Shown in pieces: positions 26,991-33,247 of a DNA stretch of 64,000 nucleotides. Within the stretch, counting starts at the first letter, position 1, and every line of letters starts with the position of its first letter. The stretch spans positions 1,911,001-1,975,000 of the forward strand of contig NZ_CP061080.1 in the NCBI RefSeq assembly GCF_014495845.1, written 5' to 3'. Made by a program: the position numbers and the translations under genes. The notes under the pieces were generated by a model. That model did not search any database. It had not been told where the DNA came from and saw only the letters and a program-made list of their open reading frames with translations. The stretch is from Aquibium microcysteis. Lineage in GTDB: Bacteria > Pseudomonadota > Alphaproteobacteria > Rhizobiales > Rhizobiaceae.

Positions 26991-27939
26991 GAAGCTCGAC
27001 GAGCGACACCTGATACAGCTTGCAGCGGTCGTCCAGAGCGGCGGCGTGACCGAAGGTGCCGCCTCGCTCGGCCTGGCGCAGCCGGCGGTCTCGCGCACGC
27101 TGGCGATGCTGGAAAAGCGGCTCGGCGAGCCGCTCTTCGTCAAGGGACGCCGCCCGCTGCAGCCCACCCCGCTCGGCCGTGCCCTGGCCGAGCATGGGCA
27201 GGCGATGCTGATCGCCTCGCGCAAGGCGTCCGACCTCGTCACCAGCTTCCACCACGGCAGGAGCGGGCTGGTGCGCATCGGCGGCACGCCCTTCTTCATG
27301 GACGCGCTGATCTCCGGAACGATCGCGGAGTTCCAGAACCAGTTCCCCGACGTGCGCATCGACCAGAGCTACGGCTATCTGCCGGAACTCCAGGCCGGAC
27401 TGCTCGCCGGCCGGCTCGACCTCGCGGTCTGCCCGGTCGACATCCTCGACGAGGGCTCAGGGCTGCGCTTCCAGGAGATCCTGCCCGGCCGCAATGTCGT
27501 CGCCTGTCGTTCGACCCACCCGCTTCTGCTGAAGCGCAAGATCCGGGCGCCGGACCTGCTCGACTACCCCTGGATCGCGCCGCCGCCCGGCAGCCCGCTG
27601 CTGGCCGACCTGCGCAGCCTGCTGCTCTCGCTCGGCGCGACCGAGATCAAGGTCCGCTATTCGGGGGGCTCGCTCACCAGCGCGATGACCTACCTGAAGG
27701 GCACCGATGCCCTGACCGTGCTGCCGCATGGCGTGGTCTTCGCATTCCGCAAGGAGAAGGCGATCACCGCCCTTCCGATCGGCCTGCCGCATCCCGAACG
27801 CGCGCTCGGCCTGCTCAGGCTCGCCGAAGCGCCGCGCTCGCCGGCGGCGGAAGCCTTCGCCGGCCATGTGAAGGAGAGCTTCGACACGCTGCGTCATCTC
27901 ATCAAGCGGCACGAGCAGGCCGTCGTCTGGGGCGCCTGA
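26989..27939 (+). CDS. LysR family regulator of the aromatic operon
   Basis: Regulator of 316 residues. The N-terminal winged helix-turn-helix is GGVTEGAASLGLAQPAVSRTLAMLEKRLG (about 18-46), followed by a periplasmic-binding-like effector domain. It resembles GbpR/PcaQ-type regulators of sugar or aromatic catabolism (LVRIGGTPFFMDALISGTI). Divergent orientation to the dioxygenase operon and a palindrome over its own start codon suggest autoregulation and effector-dependent activation of the operon. The inducer is probably a pathway intermediate. Confidence 0.88.
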   Translation: MKLDERHLIQLAAVVQSGGVTEGAASLGLAQPAVSRTLAMLEKRLGEPLFVKGRRPLQPTPLGRALAEHGQAMLIASRKASDLVTSFHHGRSGLVRIGGTPFFMDALISGTIAEFQNQFPDVRIDQSYGYLPELQAGLLAGRLDLAVCPVDILDEGSGLRFQEILPGRNVVACRSTHPLLLKRKIRAPDLLDYPWIAPPPGSPLLADLRSLLLSLGATEIKVRYSGGSLTSAMTYLKGTDALTVLPHGVVFAFRKEKAITALPIGLPHPERALGLLRLAEAPRSPAAEAFAGHVKESFDTLRHLIKRHEQAVVWGA

Positions 27940-27959
27940 CCCGCGACGGGCCTCCGTCC

Positions 27960-28397
27960 TCAGACGAAGCCGAGCGTGGCGGCAGCCAGCACGAGATAAC
28001 GCCCTGTCTTGGCGATGGCCACAAGCAGGAGGAAGCTCCAGAACGGTTCGCGCAGGACGCCCGCCGCCACCGTCAGCGCGTCGCCGACGACCGGCGCCCA
28101 GCTGAACAGCAGGCTCCACCGGCCCCAGCGACGGTACCAGCCGGTCGCCTGGTCGAGATGCCGGGGCTCGACCGGGAACCAGCGCCGGCCGCTGAAGCGT
28201 TCGACACCGCGACCAAGCGCCCAGTTGACGACCGCGCCCAAGGTGTTGCCAGCGCTCGCTGCCAGAACCAGCAGCGCCGCCGGCTGCGCATCGGCGACGA
28301 GCAGCGCGACGAGCGCTGCCTCCGACTGTGCCGGAAGGATGGTCGCCGCGACGAAGGCGACGGCGAAGAGACCGGCATAGACGGCAAGGTCAGCCAC
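27960..28397 (-). CDS. YqaA/DedA-like small membrane protein
   Basis: Membrane protein of about 145 residues with three to four hydrophobic segments. The typical start is ADLAVYAGLFAVAFVAATILPAQSEA, and the conserved loop contains GNTLGAVVNWALGRGVERF. It matches the YqaA family (E. coli YqaA, 142 residues), part of the SNARE-associated/DedA superfamily. GTG at 28397 gives the family length; an ATG at 28436 would add 13 residues. It is convergent with the LysR gene. The function of the family is not established, although DedA relatives act as lipid scramblases. Confidence 0.75.
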   Translation of the reverse strand: MADLAVYAGLFAVAFVAATILPAQSEAALVALLVADAQPAALLVLAASAGNTLGAVVNWALGRGVERFSGRRWFPVEPRHLDQATGWYRRWGRWSLLFSWAPVVGDALTVAAGVLREPFWSFLLLVAIAKTGRYLVLAAATLGFV

Positions 28398-28632
28398 GTC
28401 CGCCGCGCCTTGTCGGGCCTGAGCCCCGATCTCCATCCTCGATGCGCATCCGCGCCGCCCTGCCTCGTCGTCGCTCGCCCGATTGCGCGCCTGCAGAGGT
28501 GATAGCCCCGGCCCGGACAAGGAAGTTTTAAGGCGCCCGTACTCGGCAGCCCGTCCCCTCCTCATCGGCGGACGCGGGCCGCGAGGCGTGCGTCCCTCTG
28601 GCGACCATTTCGCGCAAGCCGCTGCACTCTGC
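28398..28632. other. Intergenic stretch upstream of the yqaA-like gene
   Basis: Together with the promoter at 28633-28685 this divergent region is 339 bases long. It should hold the promoter of the yqaA-like gene, but no convincing boxes stand out and no open frame has a ribosome site. Confidence 0.4.
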
Positions 28633-28685
28633 TTGACCCGCCGCGGCGGCGTGCTAAACCTGCCGTCGTTATGTTATTACATATC
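28633..28685 (+). promoter_or_regulatory. Promoter with a Zur-like palindrome for the gene at 28737
   Basis: TTGACC (28633-28638) and TAAACC (28655-28660) form a plausible -35/-10 pair 16 bases apart. The imperfect palindrome GTTATGTTATTACATATC (28668-28685) begins at the expected start of transcription. Its TATGTTAT...ACATA core resembles alphaproteobacterial zinc-uptake-regulator (Zur) boxes as I recall them. Confidence 0.5.
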
Positions 28686-28736
28686 GCGATCGGCCTGCGC
28701 CCCCGCTTCCTGCGCCGCCCCGGAGACCGACCCCAG

Positions 28737-29015
28737 ATGAGCCGCTTCTTCTTCAATCCCCTGCCGCCGAAGCCCCGCCTCGACACCACGTCGATCAAGC
28801 GCTGGGCGCGCGCGGCGCTTGCCCTGTCGGACGACGTTCCCGTCTCGGTATCGCAGGTGGCCTGCCGGGAAGCCGGATGCCCCGACCTCGAGACGGTGAT
28901 CGGCGTGATGAAGCCCGGCTTCAACTTCACCACCTATCGCGTCCTGAAGCCGGTCGCCGAGATCACCGAAACCGACGTGCGCCGCGCTCTCGCGACACCG
29001 CCGGCCTCAGCCTAG
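28737..29015 (+). CDS. Small conserved protein with C-x4-GCP motif (often misnamed nitrate reductase)
   Basis: Protein of 92 residues without signal peptide or membrane segment. Key features are an amphipathic N-terminal half (IKRWARAALALSDDVPVSVSQV) and a conserved cysteine pair in ACREAGCPDLETVIGVM. I recognise it as a rhizobial family that databases sometimes label nitrate reductase without support. Relatives often stand near CobW-type zinc GTPase genes. A Zur-like palindrome overlaps its probable transcription start, which supports a zinc-deficiency role. The two cysteines could bind metal. Function remains unknown. Confidence 0.7.
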   Translation: MSRFFFNPLPPKPRLDTTSIKRWARAALALSDDVPVSVSQVACREAGCPDLETVIGVMKPGFNFTTYRVLKPVAEITETDVRRALATPPASA

Positions 29016-29128
29016 CCTTCTTCGCCGAAAGCCCGGCTCCAATGGATGGCGCCGAGCGCTGCGAACGCGATCAGGCCGAGCCCGACGACGTCTTCTCCGA
29101 TCGAAAGAACCACGACGGCAGGCAGCAT
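29012..29128 (-). CDS. 38-residue single-pass membrane protein
   Basis: A short gene encoding MLPAVVVLSIGEDVVGLGLI followed by AFAALGAIHWSRAFGEEG. One hydrophobic helix covers most of the chain. Evidence that it is real: GAGGAG lies eight bases before the ATG, and a GGAAC-N18-TT stress-type promoter lies 38 bases upstream (29166-29190). Its stop overlaps the convergent gene at 28737-29015 by four bases. It is probably a small stress-induced inner-membrane protein; no family was recognised. Confidence 0.6.
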   Translation of the reverse strand: MLPAVVVLSIGEDVVGLGLIAFAALGAIHWSRAFGEEG

Positions 29129-29165
29129 GGCGAAGGCTCCTCGTTCGCGACAGGTCTTCCGCCTG

Positions 29166-29190
29166 AAGGTGCGAGAGCCCATCGGGTTCC
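29166..29190 (-). promoter_or_regulatory. Candidate general-stress promoter of the 38-residue protein
   Basis: On the minus strand GGAAC (29190-29186) is followed after 18 bases by TT (29167-29166). The start codon at 29128 lies 37 bases further on. Confidence 0.55.
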
Positions 29191-29238
29191 ATGGCAGCCG
29201 CCGTTTTCCGCAGTCGCCCGTCGCCGCGGTACCGATCG

Positions 29239-31980
29239 TCACCCCCGGCGCAGCCAGAGCGCTGCCAGGCGCTTTTCGAGTTCCACGACGAGGAGCATCG
29301 CGACCCCGGCTCCCACCACCACGAGTCCATCGTTCAGCCGCAGAGCCTCGGAGCCGAAGATGGCCTGCAGCGGCGGCGCATAGGTGAACGCGAACTGCGC
29401 CGCGACCACGATGGCCACACCCGTCAGGACCGCGGGCGTGCCGAGCACGCCCTGCCACGTCAGCGACGGTCCATGCACGTAGCGGACGCTGAACAGGTAG
29501 AAGATCTCCATCACAACGATCGCGTTGACCGCCATGGTCCGCGCCGTGCCGACCGTATGTCCCTCGGCGAGTGCGAGCATGAAAACCCCCATCGTGCCGG
29601 CGACCATCAGCGCCGAGACGAAGAGGATCCGCCACCGGAGCCGGCCGGACAGGAGCGCCTCGCGCGAACGCCGCGGCGGCCGCGCCATGGCGCCCTCCTC
29701 CGTCGGCTCGAAAGCGAGCGTCAGCCCCAGCGCCACCGCGGTGACCATGTTGATCCACAGGATCTGGATCGGCGTGACCGGCAGGGTCAGGCCGAAGGCG
29801 ATGGCCAGGATGATGGTGAAGGCCTCGCCGCCATTGGTCGGCAGCGTCCAGGCGATCACCTTGGTGAGATTGTCGTAGACCGTCCGGCCCTCGCGCACGG
29901 CGGCCACGATCGAGGCGAAGTTGTCGTCGGCCAGCACCATCTCGCTCGCCTCCTTCGCCGCCTCGGTGCCCTTGCGGCCCATGGCGACACCGACGTCGGC
30001 GCGTTTCAGCGCGGGCGCGTCGTTCACCCCGTCGCCGGTCATGGCGATGACGTCGCCGGTCGACTGAAGCGATTCGACGAGCCGCAGCTTGTGCTCGGGA
30101 CTGGTCCGCGCAAACACTGAACCTTCACGCGCCAGCCTGCCGAACTGCGGGCCGTCGACCGTGTCGAGATCCTGTCCCGTATACGCCTTGGGATCGTCGG
30201 CGAGCCCCAGTTCGCGGGCAATGGCGCGCGCCGTCGCGGCATGGTCGCCGGTGATCATCTTGACGCTGATCCCGGCGCGCCGGCATTCGGCGATTGCCGC
30301 CACGGCCTCGGGACGGGGCGGGTCGATCAGCCCGACGAGCCCGAGGAACGTGAGCCCGGCCCCGACATCGGCGGGCTCGATGTCGGTCGCGCCGGCAGGC
30401 ATCTGTCGCCGCGCGACCGCGATGATGCGGCGCCCGTCTCCGGCCAGCCGGTGCACGGCATCGTCCCACGTCGCCCGGTCCAGCGGCGCCTCGCCGTCCC
30501 GCGTGGCGATGACGCCGCACATGTGGATGATGCGTTCAGGCGCGCCCTTGACGTAGACCAGCGCGTCGCCTTCGGCCGGCTGGTGCAGGGTCGCCATGTA
30601 GCGGTGACGCGAATCGAACGGGATCTCGTCCCGGCGCGGCGAGGCCTCCCTCGCTTCGACCGGATCGAGCCCTGCCTTGAGCGCCAGCGAGATCAGGGCT
30701 CCCTCCATCGGATCGCCGTCGACGGCCCAGCGGCCATCCGCCTCGCGCAAGGCGGCGTCGTTGCACAGGAACGCTGCGCGGATCAGTTCGGCAAGGACCG
30801 GATCCGCCAGCGGCGCCATCGCCTTGCCCTCGACGTCTTCGAAGGAGCCTCTCGGTTCGTAGCCGGCGCCGCTCACCGCGACGCTACCGTCCGCCACCAC
30901 CAGCACGCCGGCCATCATCTCGTTGCGTGTCAGCGTTCCCGTCTTGTCCGAGCAGATCACCGACACGGAGCCCAGCGTCTCCACCGCGGGCAACCGCCGG
31001 ATGATGGCATTGCGGCGCGCCATGCGCTGCACGCCCACGGCGAGCGTGATCGTCATCACGGCCGGCAGCCCTTCGGGGATGGCCGCGACGGCGAGGCCGA
31101 CGACGGTCATGAAGGCCTCGTCGATCGCATAGCCCTGCACGTAGAGCGCATAGGCGAACACGAGGACCGATGCGGCGAGCACCGCGATCGTCACCTGCCG
31201 CGCGAACTGGTTTATCTGCCGCACCAGCGGCGTCGCCAGTTGCTCGACCGCGCCGATCATCGAGGAGATGCGGCCGAGTTCGGTCGCACGCCCGGTCGCC
31301 ACGGCGATGCCGGTGCCCTGCCCCGCCGCCACGAATGTCCCGGAGAAGGCCATCGAGGTCCGGTCGCCAAGCGACGCGTTCAGGCCGGCCGGCCGCGTGG
31401 CCTTGTCGGTCGGGACCGATTCGCCGGTCAGGATCGCCTCGTCGATCAGCAGATTGCGCGCCTTGACCAGCCTGAGGTCGGCCGGGACGCGGTCTCCGGC
31501 CTCGAGCAGCACCAGGTCGCCCGGAACGACGTCTTCGGCCGCGATCGTCACCCGCCGGCCGCCGCGCAACACGGAGGCATGCGGGTCGATCATGCCCCGC
31601 ACGGCCGCGAGTGCATTTTCGGCCCGCCCCTCCTGGACGAAACCGATGACCGCATTGGCCAGCACCACCGCTAGGATCACCAGCGAATCCGTCACGTGCC
31701 CGATCGCCGCCGCCATCACTCCCGCCGCGATCAGCACATAGATCAGAAGGTTGTGGAACTGGGCGAGGAACCGCACCAGCGCGCCGCGCCGCCGGCCTTC
31801 CGGCAGCCGGTTCGGGCCGAAGGCGGAAAGCCGCCGCGCCGCCTCGGAATCCGAAAGCCCGTCAGGCGCGACCTTCAGGGCCGCGTGCGCCGCCTGCACG
31901 TCCTCGGCATGCCATGCACCCGCAGGCAGGCGTTCCAGGGGGGCATCCGCAGCTTGAAACGGCGTGGTCGGCTGGATCAT
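29239..31980 (-). CDS. Cation-transporting P-type ATPase (P2/HAD-IC group)
   Basis: Large membrane pump of 913 residues. An N-terminal cation-ATPase domain precedes the actuator TGES (185-188). The membrane motif is AIPEGLP (301-306). The phosphorylation site is DKTGTLT with Asp345, and the hinge is TGDGVNDAP. About ten transmembrane helices are distributed two, two and six. PEGLP and the overall layout place it with calcium/sodium-type P2 pumps (SERCA-, PMR1- or CtpF-like), not heavy-metal P1B pumps, since no CPx motif or metal-binding domain is present. GGAG lies before the ATG at 31980. The ion cannot be decided from sequence reading alone. Confidence 0.88.
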   Translation of the reverse strand: MIQPTTPFQAADAPLERLPAGAWHAEDVQAAHAALKVAPDGLSDSEAARRLSAFGPNRLPEGRRRGALVRFLAQFHNLLIYVLIAAGVMAAAIGHVTDSLVILAVVLANAVIGFVQEGRAENALAAVRGMIDPHASVLRGGRRVTIAAEDVVPGDLVLLEAGDRVPADLRLVKARNLLIDEAILTGESVPTDKATRPAGLNASLGDRTSMAFSGTFVAAGQGTGIAVATGRATELGRISSMIGAVEQLATPLVRQINQFARQVTIAVLAASVLVFAYALYVQGYAIDEAFMTVVGLAVAAIPEGLPAVMTITLAVGVQRMARRNAIIRRLPAVETLGSVSVICSDKTGTLTRNEMMAGVLVVADGSVAVSGAGYEPRGSFEDVEGKAMAPLADPVLAELIRAAFLCNDAALREADGRWAVDGDPMEGALISLALKAGLDPVEAREASPRRDEIPFDSRHRYMATLHQPAEGDALVYVKGAPERIIHMCGVIATRDGEAPLDRATWDDAVHRLAGDGRRIIAVARRQMPAGATDIEPADVGAGLTFLGLVGLIDPPRPEAVAAIAECRRAGISVKMITGDHAATARAIARELGLADDPKAYTGQDLDTVDGPQFGRLAREGSVFARTSPEHKLRLVESLQSTGDVIAMTGDGVNDAPALKRADVGVAMGRKGTEAAKEASEMVLADDNFASIVAAVREGRTVYDNLTKVIAWTLPTNGGEAFTIILAIAFGLTLPVTPIQILWINMVTAVALGLTLAFEPTEEGAMARPPRRSREALLSGRLRWRILFVSALMVAGTMGVFMLALAEGHTVGTARTMAVNAIVVMEIFYLFSVRYVHGPSLTWQGVLGTPAVLTGVAIVVAAQFAFTYAPPLQAIFGSEALRLNDGLVVVGAGVAMLLVVELEKRLAALWLRRG

Positions 31981-32196
31981 GGCGTCTCCGATGCTCGGTC
32001 CTGCCGCGGCAACGGGCGATGGGCGCGCGCCGCGGCAAGGTCGCCAATTGGAGCACAACCGCAGAGCGCGCCTTGATCCTCGTCAGTTTACGTCATGGTT
32101 GGCGCGAGCAGCCGCGGATCGGCCGACGCCATGGTGGCGAGGACTCGGCGCAGTCTTGGCCCGACGATGGAACGGCTGGGTCCCTGCCGAAGAGAC

Positions 32197-32427
32197 TCAG
32201 CCCACGGGGGCGGTCTTCGGCCGCCTGATCCGCGCCGCCGCTTCGATCACCAGCGGCTTCAGCCCGCCGCCACCTGCATCGACAAGCTGGAAAAACTGTG
32301 CCCTCATGCGGGGTTCCCAGAAATTGTTGATGTGCTCCGCGATGCCTGCGACCGCTTCCTCATGCTTGCGCGTCTGGAAGAAGGTGGCGATCTGGTTGGC
32401 CATGTAGACGAGCTTGTCAGGCGACAT
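32197..32427 (-). CDS. fdsD: NAD-dependent formate dehydrogenase delta subunit
   Basis: Small accessory subunit of 76 residues, typical for FdsD. The start is MSPDKLVYMANQIATFFQTR, and the conserved IAEHINNFWEPRMRAQ follows. FdsD is needed for assembly or activity of the molybdenum formate dehydrogenase complex. GGAGGG seven bases upstream supports the ATG at 32427. It overlaps the end of fdhD by 11 bases and is the last gene of the operon. Confidence 0.92.
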   Translation of the reverse strand: MSPDKLVYMANQIATFFQTRKHEEAVAGIAEHINNFWEPRMRAQFFQLVDAGGGGLKPLVIEAAARIRRPKTAPVG

Positions 32428-33247
32428 CGGCGATCCCTCCGGCAATTCGGTCGGCATGGGTGAAGACTTCGAACTCGGCACCGCGCACCACGGCCACCAG
32501 AGTGATGCCGGCGCTTTCGGCCGTGCGCACGGCGAGCGCGGTCGGTGCGGAGACGGCAAACAGGAAGGACGCGCCGAGCGCGGCCGTCTTCTGCACCATC
32601 TCGACCGAGATGCGGCTGGTCACCACGACGGCGCCGCGCGCGGCATCGACGCCGCCGCGCAGCAGCGCGCCGGCAAGCTTGTCCAGCGCGTTGTGGCGGC
32701 CGACGTCCTCGCGAACGGCGACCATGCCGGTGTCGAAAGCGTAGAAGCCGGCGGCATGCACCGCGCGTGTCGCCGAATTGAGCGGCTGCTCGCCCTCCAG
32801 CGCGGCGACTGCGGCCGAAACGGTGGCGGCAGCGATCCGGATGCCCGGATCGGCGACGGGCCGCGGCTCGCGCAGGGCCTGCTCGATGCTCTCGATGCCG
32901 CAGAGCCCGCAGCCGACCGGTCCCGCCAGATGCCGCCTGCGGGCGGCGAGCGCGGCCCCCGCGTCCTGCGCGAGCCGGATCTGCAGGTCGATGCCCGTTC
33001 CCGCCTCGACGACCTCCACACGGTCGATGCCGCCGGCCGAACCGATGATCCCTTCCGTCAGGCTGAAGCCGTATGCGAAATCAACCAGATCGTCCGGAGT
33101 CGCCATCATCACCGCATGGGTCGAGCCGCCATAGGAAAATGCCACCGGCGTCTCCTCCGGGACGGCGCGGCTGTCCTCCACCCGCGCGCCATCGCGCCGC
33201 GCGACGCGGTCGACGAGCCGGCGGGAGGGGAACGCCGTCACGCTCAT
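32417..33247 (-). CDS. fdhD: Formate dehydrogenase sulfurtransferase FdhD
   Basis: Protein of 276 residues that passes sulfur from IscS-type desulfurases to the bis-MGD molybdenum cofactor, making it active for formate dehydrogenase. The catalytic cysteine loop is GCGLCGIES. Other family motifs are EDVGRHNALDKLAG and VTSRISVEMVQKTA. The ATG overlaps the fdsA stop by four bases (ATGA). In the fds nomenclature this position is called fdsC. Confidence 0.93.
   Translation of the reverse strand: MSVTAFPSRRLVDRVARRDGARVEDSRAVPEETPVAFSYGGSTHAVMMATPDDLVDFAYGFSLTEGIIGSAGGIDRVEVVEAGTGIDLQIRLAQDAGAALAARRRHLAGPVGCGLCGIESIEQALREPRPVADPGIRIAAATVSAAVAALEGEQPLNSATRAVHAAGFYAFDTGMVAVREDVGRHNALDKLAGALLRGGVDAARGAVVVTSRISVEMVQKTAALGASFLFAVSAPTALAVRTAESAGITLVAVVRGAEFEVFTHADRIAGGIADVA

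Noticed and set aside
29239..31980. Heavy-metal (CopA/ZntA) assignment of the P-type ATPase because of the nearby Zur-like site
   Set aside because: The membrane motif is PEGLP, not CPx, and there is no N-terminal metal-binding domain, so it belongs to the P2-like group.
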